This document shows positions 7,561 to 17,620 of a stretch of DNA of 64,000 nucleotides, one piece after another (positions within the stretch are counted from its first letter, which is position 1; every line of letters starts with the position of its first letter). Under the pieces are notes generated by a model. The model was given only the letters and a program-made list of their open reading frames with translations. It had not been told where the DNA came from and did no database searches. The stretch comes from Bacillota bacterium. GTDB lineage: Bacteria; Bacillota; Clostridia; Oscillospirales; Ruminococcaceae. The DNA lies in assembly GCA_023415575.1 (NCBI GenBank), contig JAEZKF010000020.1:45541-109540 (forward strand), read 5' to 3'. The translations under genes and the position numbers were made by a program.

Positions 7561-9600
7561 TTGGGTCTTGTCAAATGGATACTGCCTAATACCGATCCGG
7601 ATGCAAGCCAGGCTATTGCCGATGAGCTTGGACTCCCTTCCTTTGTTGCGGATATATTAGTTGCGCGCGGCCTAAATAGTTCGCAGGCTGTGCACGAGTT
7701 TCTTTCGGATGAGACGACGCTTTCTAGTCCGTTTGAGATTATTGATATGGATAAGGCGTGCGCCCGAATTGAACAGGCGCTTGAAAATGAGGAGCGCATT
7801 GCAATCTATGGTGATTACGATGCCGATGGTATCACCGCAACCGCAATGCTGTATTTATATCTTGAGTCATCGGGAGCGGATGTCACATATTATATCCCAT
7901 CACGCGAAGATGAAGGCTATGGCATGAACCGCGAGGCGGTAAAACGTCTTGCAGACGAGGATATTACGCTGATTGTTACAGTCGATAACGGCATTGCCGC
8001 TATTGACGAAATAGCCTATGCGCAAGGGCTGGGTGTAGATGTCATTGTGACTGACCACCATAAGCCCAAGGCTCAGCTTCCCGATGCGGTTGCCGTTGTT
8101 AACCCCCACAGAGAAGATTGCCCGAGCCATTTTAAAGAATTGTGCGGTGCAGGGCTTGTGCTCAAACTCATTGCAGCGCTGTGCGGTGGGGAATACGATG
8201 AGGTTTTGGATTTTTGTGCAGACCTTGCCGCTATCGGTACGATAGCAGATGTTGTTCCGCTGCTCGGTGAAAACCGCATGATTGTTAAGGAAGGTCTTGT
8301 ACGCCTATCAGAGACGCAGAACGTAGGGCTTTCAGCACTTATGGAATTATGCGAGATCAACACCGATGCGCTGGACTCACTGACCGTTGCATATGTACTG
8401 GTGCCCAGAATCAACGCGGCAGGCCGTCTGGGCCTTGCACAGGACGCACTGCGAATGCTGATAACGGATGATTACATAGAAGCCCAGGAGATTGCGCAGA
8501 GAATTGCCGAAAACAATATCCAGCGAAAAGAGCTGGATGCCCGTATGGTAAGCGACATCAACGAGGAGCTTATCAAAAGACCTGCTTTCTCACAGAAACG
8601 TGTGGCCGTTATTGCAAAGCGCGGCTGGCATCCCGGTGTTGCCGGAATTGCCGCTGCAAGACTGGTTGACCGTCTTGCAAAGCCTGTGTTTGTCATCTGT
8701 ATTGAGGACGATCTCGCACGCGGGTCTGCCAGAGGGGTTAAGGGCTTTTCGGTATTTGAAGCCCTGTCTGCCTGTGATGATTTGCTCGTGCGCTACGGCG
8801 GGCACGAGGCCGCAGGCGGGTTTACACTAAGAACCGATGACATCCCAGCTTTTAGTGAACGTCTGGAGCAATACTGCCGCGATACATATTCCTTGATGCC
8901 GGTTCACAGCATAGCAATTGATGTAACATGCAACCCCGCGGACATTTCGGTGGAAACGCTCAAGCAGCTTGCCCTGCTCGAGCCGTTTGGCTGCCGAAAC
9001 GAGCCGGTTCACTATGCCTTTTTGGGAATGACCATCTATGACATCACCTCCATTGGTGCAGGCAAGCACTTAAGGCTTACGCTTGAAAAGGATGATAGAA
9101 GGGTCAGTGCAGTGATGTTTGGCACTGCTTTGCAGGATTTTGCCTTTCGTCGGGGAGATACTGTTGATGTACTTGCCCTTTGTGACCGCAATGTCTATCA
9201 GGGGCGGGAGAGTGTCACGATTAAGATAAAAGATATTCGCCCATCCTCTTTTGTACAGGATGAGTACTTTACTTCACGCGAGCTGTGTGAACGCTACTGG
9301 AACGGCGAACCGATTACATCGACCCAGATGAATATGATTACGCCCACTCGCGAGGATATCGCCGTGATTTACCGCGCCATAGCAAAGAATGCGGCGTGCA
9401 GTTGTGATATTGCACATCTTGCTGCGGCAACGCTTTCTAACTACGGTAAAACCAAGAATGCAATAAAGATTCTCAGTGAGCTTGGGCTTATCCGTATAAG
9501 TATTGATAATGATAAATATACCATCTCTATTGTGAAGGATGCACCGAAAACCGAACTGCAAAAGTCGGGTACCATGCAGCGCCTTCTCAGCGTGACGTAG
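7561..9600 (+). CDS. recJ: Single-stranded-DNA-specific 5'-3' exonuclease RecJ
   Basis: DHH-superfamily nuclease for recombination and repair, 679 residues. The N-terminal DHH domain has GDYDADGITATAML (about residues 84-97), a DNGI block and the signature VTDHHKP; the DHHA1 domain follows with RYGGHEAAGGF, and an OB-like domain after it. About 100 C-terminal residues extend beyond the core, as in many Firmicutes RecJ proteins. The start is TTG at 7561, supported by AGGGGGG seven bases upstream; the first internal methionine would cut into the conserved N-terminus. relA follows after 45 bp, an order common in Firmicutes. Confidence 0.95.
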   Translation: MGLVKWILPNTDPDASQAIADELGLPSFVADILVARGLNSSQAVHEFLSDETTLSSPFEIIDMDKACARIEQALENEERIAIYGDYDADGITATAMLYLYLESSGADVTYYIPSREDEGYGMNREAVKRLADEDITLIVTVDNGIAAIDEIAYAQGLGVDVIVTDHHKPKAQLPDAVAVVNPHREDCPSHFKELCGAGLVLKLIAALCGGEYDEVLDFCADLAAIGTIADVVPLLGENRMIVKEGLVRLSETQNVGLSALMELCEINTDALDSLTVAYVLVPRINAAGRLGLAQDALRMLITDDYIEAQEIAQRIAENNIQRKELDARMVSDINEELIKRPAFSQKRVAVIAKRGWHPGVAGIAAARLVDRLAKPVFVICIEDDLARGSARGVKGFSVFEALSACDDLLVRYGGHEAAGGFTLRTDDIPAFSERLEQYCRDTYSLMPVHSIAIDVTCNPADISVETLKQLALLEPFGCRNEPVHYAFLGMTIYDITSIGAGKHLRLTLEKDDRRVSAVMFGTALQDFAFRRGDTVDVLALCDRNVYQGRESVTIKIKDIRPSSFVQDEYFTSRELCERYWNGEPITSTQMNMITPTREDIAVIYRAIAKNAACSCDIAHLAAATLSNYGKTKNAIKILSELGLIRISIDNDKYTISIVKDAPKTELQKSGTMQRLLSVT

Positions 9601-9645
9601 TAATACCTATTTCGCGCACCAAATTCTAAGGATTGGTGACTGCTA

Positions 9646-11808
9646 GTGGATAGAATTCTCAACGACCTGCTTGCTTGTTTGGATAAAAGCGAAAAACAGT
9701 ATGACAGGGAAAAGATTATAAAGGCGTACGAGTTTGCCAAGGCCTCACATGATGGGCAAAAGCGCGTTTCAGGCGAGGAGTATATCATACACCCCGCCAG
9801 CGTTGCTATGCTTCTTATTGAGCTTGGCATGGATAACGAGTCGCTTATAGCAGCCCTTCTGCATGATGTGGTAGAGGATACCGGCGTAACAACTGAGGAG
9901 GTTACGCAGATGTTCGGCCGCGATGTTGCGGTCCTTGTTAACGGTGTTACAAAGCTCGGAAAGATTCCGTATTCCTCCCGTGAGGAGCAGCAGGCTGAGA
10001 ATATCCGTAAGATGTTGCTTGCTATGAGTCAGGACATCCGTGTAATCATCATCAAGCTTGCAGACCGCCTGCACAACATGCGTACCATCGACGCGATGCC
10101 GCCGCAAAAGCAGCGCGACAAGGCACTGGAAACGATGGAGGTTTATGCACCGATTGCACACCGCCTTGGTATCCGCCCGTTTAAGGAGGAGCTAGAAGAC
10201 CTTTCGCTTAAGCACCTTGACGCCATTGCCTACGCTGAAATCGACAATGCCCTGACCCTGCACAAGGAGGAACGCGCACGGTTTCTAGATAACATCATGC
10301 GCCGTATAAAGGAGCGTATGGCAGCCGAGAATATGCAGATTTATCTCGAAGGCCGGGTAAAGAGCATATACGGCATCTACCGCAAGGTTTATATTCAAGG
10401 CAAATCCTTTGAGGAGATTTACGACATTTACGCCGTCCGCATCATTGTGGATACGGTAATAGACTGCTACAACATCCTCGGCATCATCCACGATATGTTT
10501 ACCCCAATCCCAAACCGGTTTAAGGATTACATCTCCACCCCGAAGCCGAATATGTATCAGTCTCTGCACACCACCGTTATCGACAAGGAGGGTGTGCCGT
10601 TTGAGATACAGATCCGTACCTGGGAGATGCACCATACCGCAGAATACGGAATTGCCGCCCACTGGAAATACAAGGCGGGTATGCAGGGCAAGGATAAACT
10701 CGAGGATCGTCTTGCATGGATTCGAAAGCTATTGGAGTCCCAGAGTGAAGACGTAGAAGAGATTGTTCGCACCATCAAAACCGACCTATCTCCCGAGGAC
10801 GTTTTTGTGTTTACCCCAAAAGGTGATGTAAAGACCCTGCCTGCCGGCTCTACCGTCATCGACTTTGCCTACGCCATCCACAGTGAGGTAGGCAACCGCA
10901 TGATTGGTGCCAAGATAGACGGGCGCATGGTGTCCATCGACAGTGAGGTCAAAACAGGCCAGATTGTCGATATTATTACAAGCAACACGCCGGGGCGTGG
11001 CCCGAGCCGCGACTGGCTTAAGATTGTAAAAACCAGCGAGGCGAGAAGCAAGATTCGCAGCTGGTTTAAAAAAGAGCGCCGCGAGGAGAACATCGCGGAG
11101 GGGCGCGAGGAGATTGAGCGCGAGTTTAAGCGAAACGCCATCCGCGTACCGGATGAGGATTTCCCTAAGTTTATCGAGGAACTCGCGAAGCGCCAGCATT
11201 GTGCGGGTGTGGATGAGTTTTACGCTGCCATCGGCTACGGCGGCATCTCTCTTTCAAAAATCATGCCCCGCATCAAGGATGATTACCTAAAGCAGTATAA
11301 ACCAGCTGACGGAAATGTCCAGAGCACGACGAAAAAGCGGCCCAAAACCGTTTCGAGCGGTGTAGTGGTCGAGGGTATTGAAGGCTGCCTTGTCAAGTTC
11401 GCGCAGTGTTGTAATCCGCTCCCGGGAGATGAGATTATCGGCTTTGTCACCCGCGGCTACGGTGTATCAGTCCACAAGCGCGACTGTGTGAACGTGGTCT
11501 CCTCGTTTGAAAAGGGCGACCAGCCTGAACGCTGGGTTAATGTGCAGTGGTCGGATGAGGTCAAGGAGACCTTCAAATCCACCATTGAGATACTGGCGCA
11601 TGACCGTGCCGGCATGATTGCCGATGTTACGGTGGCATTGTCTAACATGCACCTTCCGATTCACGAGCTGAATGCGCGTGAGCTCAAGGACGGCTATGTG
11701 GGCATCCATGTAACCATCGGTATCTCGGGCAGAGAACAACTGCAAAACGTAATGGCTAACCTCAGCAGGATAGAAAGCGTGTCGTCCGTTACCCGGACGG
11801 GGAAATAA
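9646..11808 (+). CDS. relA: Bifunctional (p)ppGpp synthetase/hydrolase
   Basis: Long Rel enzyme of the stringent response, 720 residues. Domains in order: HD hydrolase with LLHDVVEDTG (H73-D74) and LADRLHNMRT; synthetase with the RFKDYISTPKPNMYQSLHTT block (about 290-310); TGS domain beginning near VFVFTPKGDV; a conserved CCNPLPGDEI zinc-finger/CC region; and a C-terminal ACT domain. Both catalytic halves look intact, so it should make and destroy ppGpp. The GTG start follows GGTGAC; no better methionine exists upstream. dtd follows after 25 bp, an order conserved in Gram-positives. Confidence 0.96.
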   Translation: MDRILNDLLACLDKSEKQYDREKIIKAYEFAKASHDGQKRVSGEEYIIHPASVAMLLIELGMDNESLIAALLHDVVEDTGVTTEEVTQMFGRDVAVLVNGVTKLGKIPYSSREEQQAENIRKMLLAMSQDIRVIIIKLADRLHNMRTIDAMPPQKQRDKALETMEVYAPIAHRLGIRPFKEELEDLSLKHLDAIAYAEIDNALTLHKEERARFLDNIMRRIKERMAAENMQIYLEGRVKSIYGIYRKVYIQGKSFEEIYDIYAVRIIVDTVIDCYNILGIIHDMFTPIPNRFKDYISTPKPNMYQSLHTTVIDKEGVPFEIQIRTWEMHHTAEYGIAAHWKYKAGMQGKDKLEDRLAWIRKLLESQSEDVEEIVRTIKTDLSPEDVFVFTPKGDVKTLPAGSTVIDFAYAIHSEVGNRMIGAKIDGRMVSIDSEVKTGQIVDIITSNTPGRGPSRDWLKIVKTSEARSKIRSWFKKERREENIAEGREEIEREFKRNAIRVPDEDFPKFIEELAKRQHCAGVDEFYAAIGYGGISLSKIMPRIKDDYLKQYKPADGNVQSTTKKRPKTVSSGVVVEGIEGCLVKFAQCCNPLPGDEIIGFVTRGYGVSVHKRDCVNVVSSFEKGDQPERWVNVQWSDEVKETFKSTIEILAHDRAGMIADVTVALSNMHLPIHELNARELKDGYVGIHVTIGISGREQLQNVMANLSRIESVSSVTRTGK

Positions 11809-11833
11809 AAAAGAAACGGTTGGTGCAGATTTC

Positions 11834-12286
11834 ATGCGTGCTGTTGTACAGCGTGTTTTGTGGGCAAAGGTAGAGATAGACGGCAGGGTACATGGCGAGA
11901 TTTCTCAGGGCTTTTTGCTCCTTTTGGGTATCACTCATGAGGATACGGAAAATGAAGCAAAAATACTTGCTAAGAAAGCAACTGAGCTACGCGTGTTTGA
12001 GGATGAAAACGGCAAGATGAACCGTTCGCTGCAGGATATCGGCGGCGGGATGCTGATTGTACCGAACTTTACGCTGTATGCCGACACCTCACACGGCAGA
12101 AGGCCGTCTTTTATTGGCGCCGCGCGGCCGGAGAAGGCAGAGCCTTTGTACGAGTACTTCATTGAGCTTGTCAGGCAAAGCGGCATGTGTACAGTGCAGA
12201 CGGGAGAGTTTGGTGCCGATATGAAGGTGTCACTTCTTAATGACGGCCCTGTAACACTTATTTTGGATACGAAAGATTATTTATAA
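11834..12286 (+). CDS. dtd: D-aminoacyl-tRNA deacylase
   Basis: Homodimeric proofreading enzyme that hydrolyses D-aminoacyl-tRNA and glycyl-tRNA(Ala). At 150 residues it has family length. The N-terminus MRAVVQRV is diagnostic, PNFTLYAD corresponds to the SQxTL motif (Asn replacing the more usual Gln), and NDGPVT is the conserved cross-subunit GP motif. The SD is weak (GGTTGGTG), which fits translational coupling or co-expression with relA 25 bp upstream. Confidence 0.93.
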   Translation: MRAVVQRVLWAKVEIDGRVHGEISQGFLLLLGITHEDTENEAKILAKKATELRVFEDENGKMNRSLQDIGGGMLIVPNFTLYADTSHGRRPSFIGAARPEKAEPLYEYFIELVRQSGMCTVQTGEFGADMKVSLLNDGPVTLILDTKDYL

Positions 12287-12349
12287 CTAATGCGATGGAT
12301 TCCCTCCGCACATATAAATGAACAATAGTGTGCGAACATGGAGGATATT

Positions 12350-13006
12350 ATGAAGTTGTTTACATTACCCGTCGGTATGATGGGTACAAACTGTTATATT
12401 ATCCGCACCGAGCAGGGAAACGGCGTGTTGATTGACCCGGGTGCGGAAAGTGAACGTATTTTGCATACACTGCAAGCAAACGATATAACCTTAAAGCTGA
12501 TTCTGCTCACCCACGGGCATTTTGACCACATCGGTGCCCTGCGTGAGGTATATAAGCAAACCGGTGCGCAGGTGATTGTTTCTGAAAACGATGCAGAGCT
12601 CTTGACAGACCCGGTGAAGAACGTTGGTGCGCGGTTTTCAAGCCAAACCGACATATATAATCTTCCTGATATACCGATAGCACGCAAGGTAGTTCACGAC
12701 GATATTATCGAGATGGACGAACTGACCTTTACCGTATTTGAAACACCCGGGCACACAATAGGCTCCGTGGTTTATGTCTTGGGGGACAAGCTGTTTACGG
12801 GGGACACCCTGTTTCGGGGCAGCATTGGCATCGTAACCCATTACGGCGGCAATCTGTCTACCGAAATGGAATCCGTAAAACGCCTTGCCGATACGCTTGT
12901 CGGTGAGTATTTTGTTTATCCCGGACACGGGCCAAGCACAACGCTTGAAACAGAGCGCCGCACCAATCCATATATGGGAAAGGCAAGCTATGACGATTGT
13001 TTTTAA
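12350..13006 (+). CDS. Metallo-beta-lactamase fold hydrolase (glyoxalase II-like)
   Basis: A 218-residue MBL-fold hydrolase with the metal-binding LTHGHFDHIGAL motif (HxHxDH), a further histidine in ETPGHTIGSV and the ligand Asp in FTGDTLF, plus YPGHGPSTT at the end. This is the short 'MBL fold metallo-hydrolase' type found between dtd and hemZ in many clostridia; the substrate is undetermined, with hydroxyacylglutathione-hydrolase-like thioester hydrolysis only one possibility. The ATG at 12350 is chosen because ATGGAGG lies 5 bp upstream; the alternative ATG at 12338 is part of that SD. The end overlaps hemZ by 17 bp. Confidence 0.88.
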   Translation: MKLFTLPVGMMGTNCYIIRTEQGNGVLIDPGAESERILHTLQANDITLKLILLTHGHFDHIGALREVYKQTGAQVIVSENDAELLTDPVKNVGARFSSQTDIYNLPDIPIARKVVHDDIIEMDELTFTVFETPGHTIGSVVYVLGDKLFTGDTLFRGSIGIVTHYGGNLSTEMESVKRLADTLVGEYFVYPGHGPSTTLETERRTNPYMGKASYDDCF

Positions 13007-14456
13007 AGGCCACGACTACGCGTACGAGGTACGCAACGTCGTTATGTTGTTTTTTCAGGGGCAGAAGATTACACAGGCAGACGACCTGCCCGAAACGGGA
13101 GATTATATCCTCACTGCGCTCGAGCACGAGCAAGACCGCGTTCTTTTGACTGTATTAGCTTGCATTGACGGCAAGCAATACTCGGATCAGTCATATGTCA
13201 ACAAGGGTATTGACCACTTTGATAATGAATGTGAACGTGTCTTTGCAGTGATGCTCTATCAGATGCTCGTTCCCGTTACCGGGGTGACCCCGCGTTTTGG
13301 TATTTTAACCGGTATCCGTCCGGTTGCCTTGATGCGCAGACTGAGTGAACAGGGAATGAGCGAAGATAAGGCACGCGAGTTTCTTTGTGAGCAATATCTC
13401 GTTTCGCCTGAAAAAGCGCAGCTTTTAAGCGATATCGCGCGCAAGGAAAGCGCTATTATTGCAAGCTCTGCGTCCAACTCCTACAGTTTATATATTGCAA
13501 TACCGTTTTGCCCGTCGCGATGTCTGTACTGCTCTTTTGTCTCACACGCAATAGAAAAGACCGCTGCCCTGACGGATGAGTACCTCGACAAGCTTGTAAA
13601 GGAGATTGCATTTACAGGAGAAATCGTCCGAAACCGCGGCTTAAGGCTAGAAACAGTGTATATTGGAGGCGGAACACCTACCACGCTGAGTGCTAAGCAG
13701 CTTACACGGCTGTTTGAAGCTATCCGTAAAGCATTTGACCTTTCCACTGTTCGGGAGTACACGGTGGAAGCTGGCAGGCCAGATACCATCACAGAGGATA
13801 AGCTGCGTGCCATAAAAGAAAGCGAGACAACCCGCATCAGCATCAACCCCCAGACCTTTTGCGACGATGTGCTGCATATAATAGGCAGACAGCATACAGC
13901 AAAGCAGACGGAAGATAGCTTTCTGCTTGCGCGCAAGGTAGGCATTGACTGCATCAACATGGACTTGATTGCAGGCTTGCCCGGGGATACGCCGGAAGGT
14001 TTTCGGTATTCGCTTGATAAGACTATTGCGCTTAATCCAGAGAATATTACCGTTCACACATTGTCGTTGAAACGGTCCTCGGACCTCAACTATCAAAGGG
14101 CCTGTGAATTTTCCGCGCGCGAGGGCATTGCCACACAAATGATGGACTATGTATATACGGCCCTTCCTGAGGCGCAGTACCATCCTTATTACCTCTATCG
14201 TCAACGCAATACCCGCGAAAACCTTGAAAACGTCGGCTTTGCAAAGGCTGGACATGACGGGCTGTATAATGTGTTTATCATGGATGAAACCCACACCATT
14301 CTCGCCTGCGGTGCGGGTGGCGTAACCAAGCTCAAGGCAGAGCGTTTAGAGCGGATTTATAACTATAAATACCCGTATGAGTATATAAATGGCTTTGACG
14401 AAATACTATTGAGAAAAGGGCGGGTGAAGGCGTTTTATGACCAAACAGTTTTATGA
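12990..14456 (+). CDS. hemZ: Radical SAM coproporphyrinogen III dehydrogenase-like protein (HemZ type)
   Basis: Radical SAM protein of 488 residues. The 4Fe-4S motif is in AIPFCPSRCLYCSF (CxxxCxYC), followed by the SAM-contact motif IGGGTPTT and the HemN-like C-terminal domain. A ~165-residue N-terminal extension before the radical core is typical of HemZ rather than HemN/HemW. The presumed reaction is oxygen-independent oxidative decarboxylation of coproporphyrinogen III; no other heme gene is nearby, so the in vivo role is uncertain. The start at 12990 (MTIVFKGH) has GGAAAGG 6 bp upstream and overlaps the previous gene slightly; the reading frame is open farther upstream but without an SD. 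Confidence 0.87.
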   Translation: MTIVFKGHDYAYEVRNVVMLFFQGQKITQADDLPETGDYILTALEHEQDRVLLTVLACIDGKQYSDQSYVNKGIDHFDNECERVFAVMLYQMLVPVTGVTPRFGILTGIRPVALMRRLSEQGMSEDKAREFLCEQYLVSPEKAQLLSDIARKESAIIASSASNSYSLYIAIPFCPSRCLYCSFVSHAIEKTAALTDEYLDKLVKEIAFTGEIVRNRGLRLETVYIGGGTPTTLSAKQLTRLFEAIRKAFDLSTVREYTVEAGRPDTITEDKLRAIKESETTRISINPQTFCDDVLHIIGRQHTAKQTEDSFLLARKVGIDCINMDLIAGLPGDTPEGFRYSLDKTIALNPENITVHTLSLKRSSDLNYQRACEFSAREGIATQMMDYVYTALPEAQYHPYYLYRQRNTRENLENVGFAKAGHDGLYNVFIMDETHTILACGAGGVTKLKAERLERIYNYKYPYEYINGFDEILLRKGRVKAFYDQTVL

Positions 14457-15381
14457 CGAACAGGGCTATGTTGTAGTGGAGCAGATCAACAACTATGCGG
14501 CAAACGACCCCGCACGGATTGCCGAGCTGAGTGAGGAACGCTACACGCAACAGATTCGAAACGCATGTCGAAATATCAGCGAAAACCTTTCGCGTTCTCA
14601 TATTGTATTGCTGGCTGGGCCAAGTGCATCGGGAAAAACGATAACTGCTCATCGGTTTCGGGCAATGCTCAAGCAGGAGTTTCACATCAACAGCTTTGTA
14701 GTATCGCTGGATGATTTCTATATTGACCAAGATCGCCTGCCGACCCTTCCGGACGGCACTAAGGATCTGGAAACCGTGTACGCGCTTGATATCGAATGCA
14801 TCCACCGGTGCTTTGATGAGCTGACCCGCTACAGCAAAGCAAGCCTTCCGATATTCGATTTTCTGCAGGCAAGGCGTTCGGACAAAACCAATGAGATTGT
14901 CTTAGGAGAACACGATATCCTGATTGTGGAGGGCATCCACGCCCTAAACCCCATTATTACCGAAGGCCTTGACCGGTCAAAGTTCTTTCGGTTGTTTATC
15001 AGTGTACAGGGAGAATACCGCCTCAATGGATCGGTTGTTCTCAATCATACCGATATTCGCTTTGTTCGTCGGTGTGTGCGCGATTTCACCCACCGTGCGT
15101 CCTCGCTCGAGAATACAGCAAGCATGTGGGCCTCGGTTCGCGCGGGGGAGAAGAAATACATCTCGCCCTACAAGCGGTTTGCCGACTTCTCCATCGATTC
15201 GCTGATTCTATATGAGCCCTGCGTGCTGCTGCAGTTTCTACGTCCACTTATTGAAAGAATGGATAACACCAGTGAGTACTATCCGCGGTTTGAGAAGATT
15301 CGTGATGTTCTCGGGTACTTTGCCGAGATGAGCCCGAAATATGTAGCGAAGGATTCTTTGCTGCGGGAATTTATAGATTGA
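14437..15381 (+). CDS. Uridine kinase-like nucleoside kinase
   Basis: P-loop kinase of the uridine kinase/phosphoribulokinase family, 314 residues. Walker A is LLAGPSASGKTITAHR (about residues 56-71), the family motif SLDDFYID follows, and the nucleoside/lid region includes ILIVEGIHALNP. Related clostridial proteins often carry a TGS-like domain in front and are about 550 residues; this one lacks it, with only ~50 residues before the P-loop. The likely reaction is ATP-dependent phosphorylation of uridine or cytidine, but substrate is not shown. It overlaps hemZ by 20 bp. Confidence 0.82.
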   Translation: MTKQFYDEQGYVVVEQINNYAANDPARIAELSEERYTQQIRNACRNISENLSRSHIVLLAGPSASGKTITAHRFRAMLKQEFHINSFVVSLDDFYIDQDRLPTLPDGTKDLETVYALDIECIHRCFDELTRYSKASLPIFDFLQARRSDKTNEIVLGEHDILIVEGIHALNPIITEGLDRSKFFRLFISVQGEYRLNGSVVLNHTDIRFVRRCVRDFTHRASSLENTASMWASVRAGEKKYISPYKRFADFSIDSLILYEPCVLLQFLRPLIERMDNTSEYYPRFEKIRDVLGYFAEMSPKYVAKDSLLREFID

Positions 15382-15403
15382 CAAAAAGGAGATTAAAATC
15401 AAT

Positions 15404-15688
15404 ATGAGTACATTTGATGATTTTGCTACCTCTGCGCAAAACCTGTTTGACAACGCATGCAAGGCGACCGGCGAGTTTGTAAACACTTCAAAACTTCGTA
15501 TCGAGCGCATGAACCTCAAGGCTGAGTTGGAGTGTGCCTATCAGAAGCTTGGTAAACTGCACTATTCATCGGCGAAAAACGGCCAGAGTGAAGAGGATGT
15601 GCAGGCAGAAAACAATGTAATCGAAAGAATTGACTCCCTGCTAAAGCAGATTTCAGACCTGACCGACAGAATTAACGAACGTCTGTAA
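15404..15688 (+). CDS. Small coiled-coil protein of unknown function
   Basis: A 94-residue, highly charged and apparently all-helical protein with no signal peptide or membrane segment. Heptad-like leucine/isoleucine spacing spans residues 30-92, with a central break at the SAKNGQSEEDV turn, suggesting a helical hairpin. AAAGGAG precedes the ATG. It follows the nucleoside kinase by 22 bp and precedes spoVB. Similar short proteins are common in clostridia without assigned function; I do not recognise a named family. Confidence 0.75.
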   Translation: MSTFDDFATSAQNLFDNACKATGEFVNTSKLRIERMNLKAELECAYQKLGKLHYSSAKNGQSEEDVQAENNVIERIDSLLKQISDLTDRINERL

Positions 15689-15822
15689 GCTCGTTTTGGT
15701 CATAACAGCAGGCCTGTGTGCATTGATTTATATTAGATTCTAGTAGGCTTGTAGGGATGTCTATGGCCTAGCTATATCCTAATATGCGACATCCCGTAAA
15801 ACTTCCTGTTAAGGGCGTGATT

Positions 15823-17580
15823 GTGTTGCCCACAAGACAAAAACAGAGCTTTTTGCACGGAGCCCTGATACTGACCGTTGCCACTATCCTTGTCAAGGTG
15901 ATTGGCGCGGTGTTCAAAATACCTTTGACACTGGTATTGGGAGCGGAAGGTTCGACACACTTTTACACCGCTTACGATATCTTTAACCCTGTATCTGCTA
16001 TTGCCATTGCGGGGCTGCCGGTTGCCGTTTCAAAACTGGTGTCTGAAAACGCGGCGCGCGGACGGTTTAAGGATGTAAAACGAATACGCAAGGTCGCCGC
16101 ACTCTTGTTCTGTGTAACCGGCACAGTGGGATTTGCGGTCACCTTCTTTTTTGCCCGCCCCTTTGCGGAGTTGGTCGGCAATCCATCGGGTTATATCCCA
16201 ATTATGGCGATTGCGCCCGCTGTTCTGTTTTTGTGCTTGATGTCCTCCTATCGGGGCTACTACGAGGGCCTGCGCAATATGTATCCCACGGCGATATCGC
16301 AGATGGTAGAGGCGCTGGTAAAGCTTGTTTTGGGCTATGGTTTGTCGCTCTTTATCATGAAGCTTGGCCTTGAGGAATATGACCGCACCGGTACTGTGTT
16401 TGGCATCGCTGTGGATTCTGAGCTTGCGGCTAAAACAGCAGTTCTTCCATTTGCGGCGGCAGGTGCCATAGCCGGTGTTACGCTTAGTACCCTGTTTGGC
16501 CTTGCTTATCTGTTTATCCGTCACCTTAGGCGGGGCGATGGAATTACAGGCAAAGAGATTGCCCAGTCTCCGCCTGCTAATTCAAAGAAGGAAATCTTAA
16601 AGTCACTCATTCGAATATCGATACCCGTCTGCCTCGGCTCGCTTGTGGTCAGCCTAACCTCGACCATTGACCTTGCTTCGGTTATGAACCGCTTGTCCGT
16701 TGCGGTAGAAAGCGATGCCCAGACGATACTTAACATGTATGCGTCCATGCTGCCCACTGATATTACCCTTGAGCGATTGCCATCCTTCTTGTTTGGAACG
16801 TACAAGGGGCTACCCATGACAATCTTTCACCTTGTACCTGCCATAACCACAGCCTTTGGCGTCAGCGCGTTACCGGCGGTTTCATCAGCGTGGGCGAAGA
16901 ATGATAAAGTTGAGCTAAAGCGCAACGTCGAGTCCTCCCTTCGTGTGACCGCTCTGGCAGCAGTACCTGCCGGACTTGGCCTTTCGGCCCTTGCAGGTCC
17001 AATCCTTACCTTGCTTTATAACTTTTCTGGAAACGGCCTGGTGGGCGAGGTAGCAATCTCAACGCCGATACTCTCGTTCATGGGTATCAGTGTCATCTTC
17101 GTGGCGATTGCAAGCCCTGTGAACGCCATTCTTCAGGCAATCGGCAGGGCAGACCTCCCCGTGAAATACATGATAGTCGGCGGCACGCTAAAGCTCTTTA
17201 CAAACTATATCTTGGTTGCTATTCCGCAAATCAACATCATGGGTGCACCGGTTGGCACACTTTTGTGCTACCTGTTTATCGCTATTGCGAGCATTCTTTC
17301 AGTTTGCAGGAACACGCACATCGTTCCCAATATGGTCAGCGTTTTTGTAAAGCCCCTTGTTGCAGGGCTGATATGCGCGGCCAGCGCTTATGTATCATAC
17401 GGCTTCCTTTCGCGTGTCATTGATGCACGCCTGAGCACAGTGCTTGCAATTCTCATAGCGGGCTGTATCTACCTGTTTGCGCTGTTTTTAATCAGGGGGA
17501 TCAGTGCAGATGATATCTGTATGCTTCCCGGAGGAGAAAAAATCGCCAAAGTACTTGAAAATCGCGGAATAATAGGGTAA
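15823..17580 (+). CDS. spoVB: SpoVB/MurJ-family flippase-like membrane protein
   Basis: Polytopic membrane protein of the MVF/MOP superfamily, about 14 membrane helices over 585 residues. The N-terminus KQSFLHGALILTVATILVK is typical of the SpoVB group involved in spore cortex synthesis, probably as a lipid II or wall-precursor flippase. An ATG at 15784 is in frame but has no SD; the GTG at 15823 has AAGGG seven bases upstream and gives the usual short N-terminal tail, so I prefer it. The position just before mazG and the yab genes matches the Bacillus spoVB/yabM locus, which supports the assignment over the related MurJ. Confidence 0.88.
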   Translation: MLPTRQKQSFLHGALILTVATILVKVIGAVFKIPLTLVLGAEGSTHFYTAYDIFNPVSAIAIAGLPVAVSKLVSENAARGRFKDVKRIRKVAALLFCVTGTVGFAVTFFFARPFAELVGNPSGYIPIMAIAPAVLFLCLMSSYRGYYEGLRNMYPTAISQMVEALVKLVLGYGLSLFIMKLGLEEYDRTGTVFGIAVDSELAAKTAVLPFAAAGAIAGVTLSTLFGLAYLFIRHLRRGDGITGKEIAQSPPANSKKEILKSLIRISIPVCLGSLVVSLTSTIDLASVMNRLSVAVESDAQTILNMYASMLPTDITLERLPSFLFGTYKGLPMTIFHLVPAITTAFGVSALPAVSSAWAKNDKVELKRNVESSLRVTALAAVPAGLGLSALAGPILTLLYNFSGNGLVGEVAISTPILSFMGISVIFVAIASPVNAILQAIGRADLPVKYMIVGGTLKLFTNYILVAIPQINIMGAPVGTLLCYLFIAIASILSVCRNTHIVPNMVSVFVKPLVAGLICAASAYVSYGFLSRVIDARLSTVLAILIAGCIYLFALFLIRGISADDICMLPGGEKIAKVLENRGIIG

Positions 17581-17620
17581 TATATAAATGTTTTAACAAT
17601 TGGAAACCGAGGAGCGGAAT